Source: Coniochaeta sp. PMI_546 (Eukaryota > Ascomycota > Sordariomycetes > Coniochaetales > Coniochaetaceae). Taken from it: 64,000 nt of DNA. The stretch spans positions 2,104,606 to 2,168,605 of the forward strand of contig MU271144.1 in assembly GCA_021432605.1 (NCBI GenBank). Direction: 5' to 3'. Shown here in pieces: positions 33,562 through 44,700 of the stretch (positions within the stretch are counted from its first letter, which is position 1; every line of letters begins with the position of its first letter). The notes beneath the pieces are model-generated. The model worked only from the letters and a program-made list of their open reading frames with translations. It ran no database searches and had not been told where the DNA came from. Position numbers and translations under genes: made by a program.

Positions 33562-34132
33562 CTAGGACCAGAAACGGAGGTTACCAACAGCTAGCGCAGT
33601 CAGCCTAACTGCCCTGGACATGCTTTGATCAAACGTCTCGATCATCCAACGGTAAGGTGCCCGGTCCTTACCAGGAGAATTGCAGCTGACAGAACAGCCG
33701 AACAAGCAAAGGCTGCTTTTGACTGTGGACTCTGAAATGACCAAGGATCGGCCAACATGGCCGTCACCAACGGCCCTAATCTTGGCCTGCTCAATGAAAC
33801 CGGGGAAACCAAGGCCAACGATTCCACTTGCCACACTGCAAGATGCGCGTTCCATCACATTTGGAGAAATTAGCACTCTCTGATCCAACTGGAAAGAGAT
33901 CCCAGAGCCGGGGTTGCGCAAGTGCGTTGTAAAACGACGATGTGTTGAAGTATTGCAGCTCTCGTCTGTTGCAGAAATCCACGCCGATAACGGTTCCCAT
34001 CCACCATGGCCGCGGCTCCTCCTTCTGTTGTTCCATTGTTACATTCGAATCTGCAAAACGCAAAGGGTCTCGCCCATCACGCTTTCCCGTGGCATTGAGA
34101 ACATCAAAGCGTGCATACAGGGTCGCTTTCGA
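33562..34132 (-). other. Coding-like minus-strand stretch, unrecognised
   Basis: After an acceptor-like TTAG (34134-34133) a frame reads ATLYARFDVLNATGKRDG, then MEQQKEEPRPWWMGTVIGVD. An overlapping second frame downstream reads VASGIVGLGFPGFIEQ and CLFGCSVSCNSPG. The amino-acid texture is protein-like, but I could not find an intron that joins the two frames cleanly. It may be an unrecognised gene with more exons or a decayed one. No family is assigned. Confidence 0.22.
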
Positions 34133-34332
34133 CTAATGGCACCATGCATCGACACCATGCATCCGCATCGCTAGAACAGACTAGCCCGAATACCTGTGTA
34201 CTATGTAAAACCCACATGCAAACGAAGCGATATTTCATGTGATTTAGCGTGCAGTGTGTGTGTGCGTTTATCAAGTACGCGAGTAACAGGTTGATGAGGG
34301 ATTTCGACAGGATAAATGTCAGTCTCATATGC

Positions 34333-34534
34333 GAATATGGCGGACGATAACCGTGTCAGTCCAGTGTGACCTTACTTCACAAAAGTTATATAGCCGTACA
34401 CCAAGAAGTAAGGGGCGTATACTGGATGATTGCCAAAATGTAGCTGCTGTACTAGCTATCACACTGGCTAAGGTAGAATACCATGAGTACCTAACCTAGG
34501 TCCAGTACTGGGTGCAGTACCGCCTGCAATTGAC
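34333..34534 (+). repeat. Diverged about 200-bp repeat, copy A
   Basis: The left end (34333-34365) matches 34958-34990 at 28 of 33 positions, and the right end (34504-34534) matches 35125-35155 at 25 of 31. The centres have diverged. No coding capacity is seen. Confidence 0.5.
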
Positions 34535-34957
34535 CTATGTCCTGGCTTCCGGCTCCTGGCTGGTGCACTTGAAGGGCGGTGACCTCTTGCAGTCACGATC
34601 AAAACATTCGCTAGTGACTGGGGTATGATACAGTGTGAGCACATCTGCTTCAGTACTCTAAGTCTTGTGTTTGGACTGTCTCTCCTTCAGGCTCGCCTTG
34701 ATGCTCGAGTAAGGTTCGGGTCCTGTATTGTTGGCATCGCCGAGTCTAAGACGACATCAGGAAGGTACAACAGCGCCCCCGTTTGCACATAAAGAGGACA
34801 ACACTGTATTGGTGCGGTTCCGAGCCGCGGCTGTGACCGGTCTGGCCCTCGATCCGACATCAGACCTCAGCGTCGTAAGCTTCGTCTCCGAAGACGGTTA
34901 CGTGAATGACCTGTTGGATGCTGCGACTTGGACTTCCCATCACACCGGCAAAGATTC

Positions 34958-35155
34958 GCATATGGCGGACGATAGCTGGGTCAGTCTAGTAATTCTGAAT
35001 ACCGCTTATATATATACTTCGATAGGTAGCATAATTATTAACATATACGAAAGACTCGCTATAGTCTAGTACCTCTTTAAGCACTACTGGGTGAACTATG
35101 TTACGCAGGAGCAGTACTACGTACAATACTGGATACAGTCCCGCGTGTAATTGAC
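34958..35155 (+). repeat. Diverged about 200-bp repeat, copy B
   Basis: Partner of copy A, in the same orientation, about 620 bases away. Most end mismatches are transitions. It ends two bases before the inverted-repeat element at 35158. Confidence 0.5.
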
Positions 35156-35157
35156 TA

Positions 35158-35340
35158 CTCGCAAGGCAAGTGCAATACTGGGTGCGTTACTGGGTGTAAG
35201 ACAAGTGTAGTTATACTGTGTTAGGTGTAAAAGTGCGCAAGATACAGCGCTACACCACCTGTTGCACTCACTATTGGACCAGCCTACTATCACGAGCCTT
35301 GCATCCAGTATTGCACCCAGTACTGCACCTGCCTTGCGAG
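35158..35340. repeat. Inverted-repeat (hairpin/MITE-like) element
   Basis: Arms 35158-35197 and 35301-35340 are reverse complements at 34 of 40 positions, enclosing 103 bases. Five of the six mismatches are transitions. Arms start CTCGCAAGGCA and contain repeated TACTGGGTGCA-like words that also occur near 34506 and 35130. It has no coding capacity. No clear target-site duplication was found, so mobility is not shown. Confidence 0.6.
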
Positions 35341-35523
35341 CAGAGAACCTCCAGACTCATGAAAGACAGACAGAAGGATGTACAAGCTCGCAGTGCTTTC
35401 TTTGACTCGCTCGGGTATCTTGGACTCTAATTATGCAAAATGCTCCAACTTTTCCTTGGCCTGACATGCAGAAAACCCTCGTCCACGACTCCTAGCTTCA
35501 TGAAATGATCTTCGCTAGTGGCC

Positions 35524-37082
35524 CTACGCGCCCTTCACCACAGATATCGGATACTTATTCAAACTTTCAAAAAGCTGAATCAACGATCCCAACTGGTAGC
35601 ACATCGTCAGCAGGGTCGCAGACGTATTGCGGGTCGACTTGCGCTCTCCCGAGATTCAAGATTGACGGCAACCAGTGGACAGTGACTTACCAAGAAGGCC
35701 CACGATCCAATAAACGTTGCCAGTGTCGAAGCATACTGGACAGCTGGATCAGCAGAGCCAAATCCAAGAGCTCCGCAGAGGCAGAAACCGATGCCTCCCA
35801 CCAAATTCCAAAAGCCGATATGCCAACCCAATACTGAGAGCGCGGGTCGATACCACTTCTCCTGCGTCTCCAGCATGAACAGACAGCTCGAGATGATGAA
35901 GCCGCTGCCTCCAATAACCTGGTGCCGCGTCAGATCCATAAACAAGGTTTGAATGGCTAAAGTTCTACGCGGGTGTAACTTACTTGAGGAAGCCAGTATA
36001 TCCCATTCTCAGCCGGAGTCGAAAGGCCGCCAAGGATCGACGGCACACCAACAATCCCCGATATCCAGAAAATGGTAGCGCCAATCATCTGCGAGAAACA
36101 AGCCAGGAACCCGATCTCGCGGAAGTAGTGCGTCCTCAGCTCATACCAAGACGGCCACCAAGACCAGACTCTCTTGTCTTTATGGTCGGAACGGCCATCA
36201 TCCTTCTCGGTACCCTCATCACTAGTTTCCAGCTCGCCTTTGGCGTCAGCCCCCCTGCTCTCGCCGTCGACCGACCGAGGGCAACCAAACAGCGACCGGC
36301 GATTCCCGTGGTGATGCTTGCACTCCGGGTGCCGCTTGGCGACCACCAGCCCGTCCTCGACTGCCTTCTCGAGCGCCCAGCCGAAGCAGTCGGTGCGGTT
36401 CTCGTTCACGGCCTCGAGCATGGCGAGCGTGGCACCGATCTCGAAGACGGTAGCACCGATGAGGGCAGTTATACCGCCGCCAGATTCCACTTCTCCCGGG
36501 AACTCGGTCTCGGGCCGGTAGAGGGGGTACCAGACGAAAAAGCCGTTTATGCACCATACTATTGAACCTGTGGTGGGTGTTAGTCTGACATTGATATGAC
36601 AAGACCTGCCTTCAGATTTGAGCTCGGACATAAAATACGATGGAATGCAGTGCGTCGATATATTCAGCGTCTGCAGAGGAAAGAGCAGAAATGCGATACG
36701 TACCGATAGTGTAGATCAAGGCAACATCGTAACTCACATCCCAGATGGGATATCGTACGAACATCTTCCCGATCCCTTTCAGAGTCTCGACCAGCGAGCT
36801 CGATGACCTGAGGGCGGACTTGCCCGCATATTCTGCCGTAACTTCGATGGCATGGCGGCCCTTCCTGTTGTCTCTGCTGTGCCAGACATGGTAGACGGAA
36901 TCCGTAGTTGTCTTGCGTAAGGCGTCATCCGCGGTTTGAGTTCCGACAGCGGGCGCGGGCTTGACATCGGTCAGAGACAGGGGAATGTGTCGCCTGGTGG
37001 GGTTGAGGAACGGAAGAGGTCCGCGGCTGTCCTTCGCCGCATAGTGGCGTGCGGTGAAGTGATCCTTTGGACTTGTGTCCAT
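35524..37082 (-). CDS. Multi-pass integral membrane protein, fungal conserved family
   Basis: Function is unknown. Four exons (37082-36704, 36567-35984, 35918-35691, 35592-35524) join in phase to 419 aa. I recognise the fungal family by YPIWDVSY, SIVWCINGFFVWYPLYRPETEF, GATVFEIGATLAMLEAVNEN, WWPSWYELRTHYFREIGFLA and LGWHIGFWNLVGGIGFCLCG. About six to seven hydrophobic segments are visible. The N terminus (about 115 residues) is hydrophilic, and the loop after residue 200 is charged and variable. The short last exon (LGSLIQLFESLNKYPISVVKGA) completes the final helix. The gene is divergent with the HAD gene 748 bases away. Orthologues are usually annotated only as integral membrane protein. Confidence 0.86.
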
Positions 37083-37829
37083 GATGAAAAGGTTGTCGTA
37101 CCGGACCGGGTGATAACTACGTGTAGATGTATGTCACGGTGCTTGCATGGGTTCAAGCAGAACTCCTTGGCATTGTGGTTCGGCGAGCGAATGGGAGGAT
37201 TACAATGTAGTACATGTAGAACGATGGATTCCGTTGTACAGGAATCCGAGATAAGGATCGCGGCTACTGTCTTTTGTGATAGTGATTAGACGGTGTATTG
37301 CTGCGATTTTCTCGGCGAAGCAGGCATCGCGGTCCAACAAAAAGTTGGATTCTTTGACGTCAGTGAGTGTACGGCGCTAAGTACACTAAGCAACTTCCCA
37401 ATCAATCGCCAGTCGGTGCGTCTCTCCCATGTTGTTGCACACCAATCGGGCCCACCAATTGAACCTCACGTCATCGCCAAAACCAGACCGCGGCAACACT
37501 TCCGGCTCGGTAGTGATGCAGCCATCTTCCCGGTGTGACATCCCCGCATCAGCTCTCGGGATTCGACGGCTCGACTGCACCTCGGTGGCCGTGCCGATTG
37601 TTCTGTAGTCCTATCTCTGTCATTTCAGTCCGCAACCTGTAAACCTCTCCAACGTCACACGGCTTGGTTCTATGTCTGACAGTCGGATCACGGACCGATA
37701 CTGGGAGTAGCCCTGCTGCCATTTCCGCCAATTTGACTCGTCTGTGACTCTCGGCTGGAACCCGAAAGGACGAAATTAGCAGAACTGGAGGAATTGGAAA
37801 CCGGATCTACTCCGGTACAGCCAGCCGTC
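37083..37829. promoter_or_regulatory. Divergent promoter region, membrane protein / HAD gene
   Basis: About 750 bases between divergent start codons with no gene inside. No clear TATA box or shared motif is evident. Confidence 0.4.
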
Positions 37830-38642
37830 ATGTCCGGGCCAGCCCTCGCTGAAGTTCGCGGTCTAACCTTCGACGTGTTTGGAACCGTCGTGGATTGGCG
37901 CTCAAGCATCGTCAATACGCTTACGCAAGCCGCGGAGCGGAAGCTCGCCTCCCCGGCGTTCTCCTCCCTGCCGGAGCAGCTACAGACGCGGCTTCGGGCC
38001 GTCACGGAGGGTCACGAATGGCCCGCCTTCGCGCAAGAATGGCGCAAGACCTATGGACGCTTCACACGCGGCTTCGTGCCGGGCCAGACGCCGTGGAAGG
38101 ACATCGACACCCACCATCGCGACAGTCTGATTGGGCTACTTGAGCAACACGATCTCAGCGGCGTCTTTTCCACCGACGAGATCGAGGAGCTGAGCAAGGC
38201 GTGGCATTTCCTTGCGCCGTGGCCCGACAGTGCGGCAGGGATCCATGCCCTTGGCGAGAAACTGGTGACTGCTACGCTGTCTAACGGAAACCGATCACTG
38301 CTAAATGATCTCAACGAGTCTGGCAAACTGGGCTTTAAGCAGATCATCTCAGCCGAGGACTTCAAGGCTTATAAGCCGAGGAAGCAGGTATACCTCGGCG
38401 CTGTGCAGAAGCTGGGACTGGAGCCGGGACAGGTCGCCATGGTTGCTGCGCACCTAGACGACCTGAGGGCTGCAAGGGATTGCGGGCTTAGGACGGTGTA
38501 TGTGGAGCGGAAGAGAGAGGAAGACTGGCAGGTTGGATCGGAAGAGTATGAGGACGCCAAAGGATGGGTCGACATCTGGGTTAAGGAGGATGAGGAGGGT
38601 TTCCTTGAGGTGGCCAGACGAATGGGCATTCTCGAACCCTAG
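37830..38642 (+). CDS. HAD-superfamily hydrolase, L-2-haloacid-dehalogenase-like (type II)
   Basis: A haloacid-dehalogenase-fold hydrolase, single exon, 270 aa. Motif I is FDVFGTVVDW with nucleophile Asp15. Motif II is TATLSNGNRSLL, motif III has the Lys region FKAYKPRKQVYLGA, and motif IV is AAHLDDLRAARDCGLRTVYV. The cap helix LPEQLQTRLRAVTEGHEWPAF fits type II dehalogenases. ATG 37830 gives a natural N terminus; in-frame sequence upstream has no ATG. Fungal members are often annotated as haloacid dehalogenases, but their substrates are mostly untested, so activity on haloacids is inference. Confidence 0.9.
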   Translation: MSGPALAEVRGLTFDVFGTVVDWRSSIVNTLTQAAERKLASPAFSSLPEQLQTRLRAVTEGHEWPAFAQEWRKTYGRFTRGFVPGQTPWKDIDTHHRDSLIGLLEQHDLSGVFSTDEIEELSKAWHFLAPWPDSAAGIHALGEKLVTATLSNGNRSLLNDLNESGKLGFKQIISAEDFKAYKPRKQVYLGAVQKLGLEPGQVAMVAAHLDDLRAARDCGLRTVYVERKREEDWQVGSEEYEDAKGWVDIWVKEDEEGFLEVARRMGILEP

Positions 38643-41327
38643 TAATCGTCCGAATGTCGGAGCTCTTATGCCACGGCGACAGGTCCTCTGCTTCAGTGTG
38701 TAGTCAAGACCGAGTCATCATTTGAAACGATGACTGCTAGTGTAATATCGATCGGCGGGCAAGGCGAGCGAGACACTCGTGCCATGTACCTTCAAGGTTC
38801 GAAGCAGCCTTCAAAATGGTCTCGTGTAGACTATTGCCGCCTGGCCGGAAGGCGGTCGAACCTAAGGTGGTCTTGTTGGGCCCAGAGCGGTCGGTAGTAA
38901 TAAGCTAGTCATTTAACAGAGCGATCGACAGTACTGCGTTGAGCTAGTACTTCATCAATGTGGTCGACAGTAGGCTAGGCTGGCTAGCCCGGAAACTGTC
39001 TATTAAACCAACTAAGCACATTCACGAGGCTCTGTAAGTGTAGAGTCTAGACACAGAGCCGCCAACAATTCACGAGTGTCCTTTGGCTGTCGATCTTCGC
39101 TGCAGCTAGGGGCGTCGTACTGTATATCATCAGCAATTCGTAGCTAGCGGGTTCCGAGCGGATTAGGCCGTACATGCATATCAGCCCTTGGCGTGGTGGT
39201 GTACACAACCAGTAGTTCTCGAGACATTCAGCGAGCCTTGCCAGCTAGCCGCGTGAAGTTTGTGTTTTGGTTATGCTGAATGGCTCAGCACTTGCTTGCA
39301 TCGCCGGACTGGCAGCCGGATGCACGCCGCTAGGATTAGACGGCTTTGATTAAGACCCTTTATTCCCAAGATGGACCCTGGCCGCAGCTCTGGCGGTCTT
39401 GTGAGAGATAGACCGTGAGGGCCGGTAATGCAGTGTAATGACGGCAGGCGCGTGTATGCATGGCCGCGTTCGTTGAGACGGGGAGACCCCAGAAAACCAC
39501 CTACCTTACCTAAGGCACATGTACCTTACCACAGTAGAATTTCGACTACCGAAACGAATCCATGTCCCCACCAAATGCCGTTCGATACCAAGGCATCCCC
39601 GAGTCTCCGCAACGTCCAGCGGATCGGGTGAATGAGCGAAAGACGATAGAAGCTCTATCTCATGGCCACCGGCATCGTGACGGGGTGGGGTATAAAATGT
39701 CAGGATGGACTTGATCTTGGTACTTGAGGCATCTCACTGAGAGGGAGAGGCCAACATAGACTTTACATGAAGCCAGAGTTCGCAGGACATCGTGGCCTGA
39801 GCTGTAACAGACAGTAAGGGAAGGTTGCGAACCAGACTCTCTCGCCGAGCTGTTCCTTTCGGGCTTGTGACACCGAACTTGAATTCATCCATTCCAGTTT
39901 CTACGATTGCTGGTTTCTGGATGAATGTGAAAGCCTCCGGTCATCCACGAGACTGAACAATGTCAATCTCAAGCTCGACCTGGAAGTTGTTTTGCATGAT
40001 TCACCCAAGCCACGGTCACGAACGACAAGTCATAGCACAGTACAGCAACAGGAGTAGAGCGCAATGTGACGAGGAGCGGACTCAGCTCGCATCCGCTGTA
40101 AGGGCAGGGAGACTCGGTGATGGTGTTTGTGTTTCGCTGTTTTGCAAGGTTGCTTGCCGGGCTGGCTTTGCTGCTGCTTGCCGTGAGTGTTGGTGCTGCC
40201 CCTCGTCCTCGTGCGTCTTCTTACTTTTTATCCTCGGAGATTCCTCTCGCAGTCAGTTCGTCTCATGCTGCATGCACATCTTACATGGTGACAGCCCTCT
40301 CCCCTCCGCTTCATCCAGACTGAGACTCTTCAGTGCTCTCCCATCCCATCCATTCCACCGGGTTGCAGCACTACCCTCCAAGCGCGCGCTGCATCATTCG
40401 CCGTTGTCATCTCAAGGTCCGGCATCATTCACTAAAGGTATTCTCCAAATTGAGCGCTAACAGAGTAGCGCGCTTGAGTGAGGTCCGGTGAGGGCGGCCT
40501 GTACACCTCCGCCTTTCCTGCGCCTGGGGGACCCCTCTTTCCACTTCTTTCCAGTATCAACATTTCTCCATTTCCCTGTCGCCCACGGACCGCATTGCAG
40601 TCAGTTCGCTCGCTACCTCACCCAGCCTGATCCCTGGCGGGCTTTCGAGGGCTACACTACTGTAGTGTACTATAGCTGCAGCTGTCCATCTTCCCAGAAG
40701 CTCAGACCGAGCCCAAGCCAGGCAATCCAGGCCATCCTCCATCCTCGCAGGCCTCGATCCAAACCCTCACCAAACCTCGAAACCCACACCACCCTTTTGC
40801 TCCACATCCATCCCTCTGCTGCTCACCTAAAACGTACCCTGTTATTGTCTCGTTCTGCTCCTCTGCTGCTGCTACCTCACACCTCCCTTCTGCTTCCTTG
40901 TCCCCCCTCCATTTCGTCCAGTGCGAAGAAAAAAGTTTCTCAGAGACGGCCACATCTTCTGCTGCAGCACCACCAACAAAAAAAAAATAGCCGACGACAG
41001 CAACGCAAGACATTGACTGACGACATCGGCAGGACTCGGGCTAGTACGCAGCTCTCCCGCATCGGTCCAGTATTGGTGCTCCGAGCTTCGTAGCTCCTCC
41101 TTCTCCTCATCCGTTAAAAGAGAGCTAGAGCCCGCAACTCCTTAGTCGACCACGGCTTATCTGCTATCTACTATCACGTTTCGCCCTTTTCTTCCCGCCC
41201 CTCTCTCTCCATCTCCCCATTCTACTCCTCCGTCGCCGCGAGTTCTTTCATTTGCTCCGGCAGCTGAGGTTACAGAGTTGCCTTTTTGGATCCGCACTAG
41301 GGTCGTCACCGACTCGCATCCGTCGAC
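38643..41327. other. Long upstream region of ras-2
   Basis: About 2.7 kb with no supported gene. A small perfect hairpin (GGCTCTGT / ACAGAGCC, 39028-39060), a GGGGTATAAAATG TATA-like site (about 39688-39700), and a strongly pyrimidine-rich block from about 40480 to the start codon are visible. That block is probably promoter and long leader of ras-2; open frames in it are artefacts of composition. Confidence 0.5.
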
Positions 41328-42123
41328 ATGGCGGGCAAGATGGTGCTTTATAAATTGGTGGTGCTAGGAGACGGCGGCGTGGGGAAGACGGCTCTGACCA
41401 TCCAGCTTTGCCTACAACACTTCGTCGAGACTGTAAGCCACCTCCTACCTCGGAGCCTAGGCTATCCATTTCCTCCTTTTCATTCCTGTTGACTAACATT
41501 TGTGGCGCTAGTATGATCCGACAATCGAAGACTCGTACCGAAAGCAGGTCGTCATTGACAATCAAGCCTGCATGCTGGAAGTGCTGGATACTGCAGGCCA
41601 GGAAGAATACACAGCTCTCAGGGACCAATGGATTCGGGACGGCGAGGGCTTTGTCCTCGTCTATAGCATATCCTCTAGGTCGTCATTCTCACGCATCAAG
41701 AGGTTCCACCACCAGATCCAGAGAGTGAAGGAATCATGCGCGTCATCGCCGTCATACCCAGGCTCGCCTATCTCCGCCATGAACCCGCAAGCCCCTGTCC
41801 CCATCATGCTCGTCGGCAACAAAAGTGACAGAGTGACGGAGCGAGAAGTGTCGACACAGGAAGGACATGCCTTGGCACGAGAGCTCGGCTGCGAATTCGT
41901 CGAAGCATCGGCAAAGAACTGCATAAACGTCGAGAAGGCATTCTACGACGTCGTCAGAATCCTACGAAGGCAGAGACAGGCCGCAATGCGGCCATCAACA
42001 CAAAATAACACGGGACGGCCACCTCGCGCAGGAAGCGGAGAGAGCGGCCCGCCTCGAGGCAGCGATCGTTACCGGAGGAACAATCGCGGTGGCGGCTCCT
42101 CTAGCAAGTGTATCGTCTTATGA
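41328..42123 (+). CDS. ras-2: Ras-family small GTPase, ras-2 type
   Basis: A membrane-anchored signalling GTPase acting in hyphal growth, cAMP/MAPK signalling and development. Two exons (41328-41432, 41512-42123) join in phase 0, intron with GACTAAC branch point, giving 238 aa. P-loop GDGGVGKT is 14-21, effector loop YDPTIEDSY 36-44, DTAGQEEY 61-68 with Gln65 equal to Ras Gln61, NKSD and EASAK later. The insert [18 protein letters not shown] before the NKSD strand marks the filamentous-fungal ras-2 group. The hypervariable tail is Arg/Gly-rich and ends in the CAAX box CIVL; the final Leu favours geranylgeranylation. No activating substitution is seen at the Gly12/Gln61 equivalents. Confidence 0.95.
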
Positions 42124-43552
42124 GGAAGACGAGTTGCCACGATAAGCGTTGGCTTTGAGTTTCTTCGTATGCTGACAACTCCGCATCCCTCGTGGCCGGA
42201 TTTGTCCACGTTCGCCCTCTTTGACCGAGACATGCCGAACATAATGACATGATACTTCAACCGGCATCATGAGAAATGCCCCCATCTCGGTTACCAATTT
42301 TCCTTTTCGACCGGCGATCTCGTCTGATTCTTGCTCATATTCTATAACCCCATTCATGCGATCATCACCTGCTCTCACCACGGCGAATGGCGTATAAACC
42401 AAAAGAGGCATCACATTACAACTGGGGCGCGGGTATTATCTGATTTACTTCTATGAGGCGGAAGGGTGACTCTACCTTGGAGGTAGTCGGTGCAACTGCA
42501 GTCTATGGGATATTCGTTTGTGTCCCGGATCCTTTAAGCCACATCTCTCGACAGGCGAGTTCCTGTCTGAGATGGGAAATCCGGATCCGACGCTATCCTA
42601 ATCAAGGCCTAACCCAGGGCATGGACACGAGGTCGGAAAAGATGATGCGCATTATGAGGATGGCATCTAGTGGAAGCATATTTGTCTGGAGGTCTCCTGC
42701 TGTTAAAGGAGGAAGCAGGAAGAGCGGCGACTAGCATCCGCGATCTTTTCTGTTGGACATCTCTCAAGCTGTTCCGTATCATTGCTCAGTACCTACTGAG
42801 CTATTACAGGAAATAACCCAGAAAGGTTGTCGATCTGACATTTGTGTTTCCATCAAGTTGCCCTCGGTGTGTTTCTGCATGTATTGTCCGCTAGTCCTCG
42901 TCGTCAACCCTTCGATCCCTCATCGCCAACCTGCCGAGGGACTCAAACCTCCCCGCGCCGCCCCTGTCAATTCGTGAACCGAGCTAACCTCCAAATGAGA
43001 GAAGTTTTTGCTCCTCGGTGCAAGTGCGCAGCCGAGCCAGTCGCAGCCGCATTTCTTTCTCGGACAACTCATACTTACATCGCGAACAGATGCGCAAACG
43101 CCGTTGATTCGATGATGCATGACGGCTTTCCGGGCCCTTACGGCCTTTGGGTTCTGAGCTCACATTCAGATAATATCGGCACTCGCACGCCCAGGAAACC
43201 GCCAGTACATTCATCCACCCGACTGCAAGGTACTGTACATTGGCAACTGCGCTACATTGCTAAGTGGCCTGAGAGTAAAAACCTCTTGCTAGAGCATTTC
43301 GCGTGCACTTAAATTACTCAATGACTTACGAATACACTCGACTTTGGAGTAATGGTCTGGTGGTCAGTTGAGTGACCCGTCACCTCCTGTGCTCAGGCGG
43401 CAGCCCGTTCGGACATGGTCTCAAGCCATCACCAACACCACCCATTGCCGACGATAACTAAGGTACATAAAGCCCGCCATCCGTGGCTAACACTGAGAGT
43501 CCCATACATTATCTCCAATGGTTGATGACCAATGCCTCACCCATAAATTCAC

Positions 43553-44700
43553 CTAAGGCACTCTATGTGAATGCACATCCTTATCGAAGGCTTTTGTTGC
43601 CGGTCTGCAACGGGGCTCAGCCTTAGCCTTAACTCCTGCGGCTTGACTATCTTGGACTCTGTAGCTCACAGGGGCATGTCGCTCTCTGCGAGCCTTGAGC
43701 TTATGGCCCCCCTCCAGGCTGGTAGCCTGCTGTTGGGTAAACTGCTCACCTGGCTGTACTGCGGCCGAATGCTGAAGTACCACGAAACATTTCTCACCCT
43801 CGTCGCTCCTCTTACCTACCTCGTAGTCATTGATGAATAAGCTCCGAAGGTGTTCACGGTCCGGCAACGTTCCGTCCTCGGACAGTTTGACGAACGGCAA
43901 CCTGAAGCACGATCGACCTGGATAGTCGGGATTGTAGCCATCGTCTAGACTTGAAAGACTGGTTGGAGTATGCAGTGGAACTTCCAGTTCGTTCCATGTT
44001 CTCGTCTCTGCACAACAACTCAAATCACGACCAGCATGACCGCAGTCAAACCTGGCGGCGATCTTCGGCCGCATCCGATGGCAAAGACAGCCCTGGAAGA
44101 TAAGAGCTGGTCCGTCCTTCAGTTATGCCGGTTTTCCCACTGCACAACTTACACGTCGCACAAAAACTTGGGGAGCGGGATGTGGCCCGGATCGTCTGTG
44201 CGCAACGTCTTTTAACGGGAGGATGGAACTCGCTCTGTCCCGCGGCTAAAAAGACGGATTCAACGGTCCAAGTGCCATGCGCTACGACCTTCTTTCGTCA
44301 CTTGGCGGGCCATTGATGGGCATAAGCCGTCACAAAGCATCAGTACCAGGCGTCCCCCCGAGATTCCGGCCTTCGAAGCGCAAGTCAAACAGATGTAGTT
44401 CCAACTCGTCAGCCAGGCCACAACTATCAACATACTTCACCCACCTCGACAGACCTCTGCCAAGCAAGGATAGAGACGACGGGAGACCGGCAACGCCAGG
44501 ACATCCCAGGTAAGGGATCTGCCAGGCTAATTCGAGACCGCCCGGAGCGGATGTCGTTGTGCCTTCCGTCCTCCAACTAAGTCTAACTATGCATGACACA
44601 ATCACAGAGAAGACCGCATGGTGGTGCTGGTTATCTCTCACCCTCTCTTTTTCTGTTTCTCTCTTCACCGGCTTTTCGGGCGCATTGAACAGAAACGGAA
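43553..44700 (-). CDS. Candidate multi-exon gene, unrecognised (5' end unresolved)
   Basis: Four successive open blocks on the minus strand join without phase error at standard GT/AG sites: an upstream block ending at 44347 (GLADELELHLFDLRFEGRN), then 44195-44153 (DDPGHIPLPKFLCDV), 44092-44052 (AVFAIGCGRRSPP), and 44007 onward (TRTWNELEVPLHTPTSLSSL, YPGRSCFRLPFVKLSEDGTL). A further donor may follow NDYE near 43830; otherwise the frame runs to a stop at 43553. The three phase-compatible joins argue for a real or recently real gene. I recognise no domain, and I could not place the start codon. All exon borders are inference. Confidence 0.3.

Larger units (their letters stand above)
29941..35523. 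other. Gene-poor island 1
   Basis: About 5.6 kb between the ApsA-type gene and the next gene. It holds the ApsA promoter, an 11-bp tandem repeat (32183-32226), a pair of diverged about 200-bp repeats (34333-34534, 34958-35155), an inverted-repeat element (35158-35340), and minus-strand frames with some coding character at 32557-32931 and 33562-34132. I recognise no complete gene and no transposase. Confidence 0.5.

Noticed and set aside
39028-39060. 8-bp hairpin considered as a terminator or transposon end
   Set aside because: Too short and isolated; no matching partner or target duplication.
40488-41093. 201-codon frame in the ras-2 leader
   Set aside because: It arises from the pyrimidine-rich composition; low complexity (Ser/Pro/Leu/His) with no domain.
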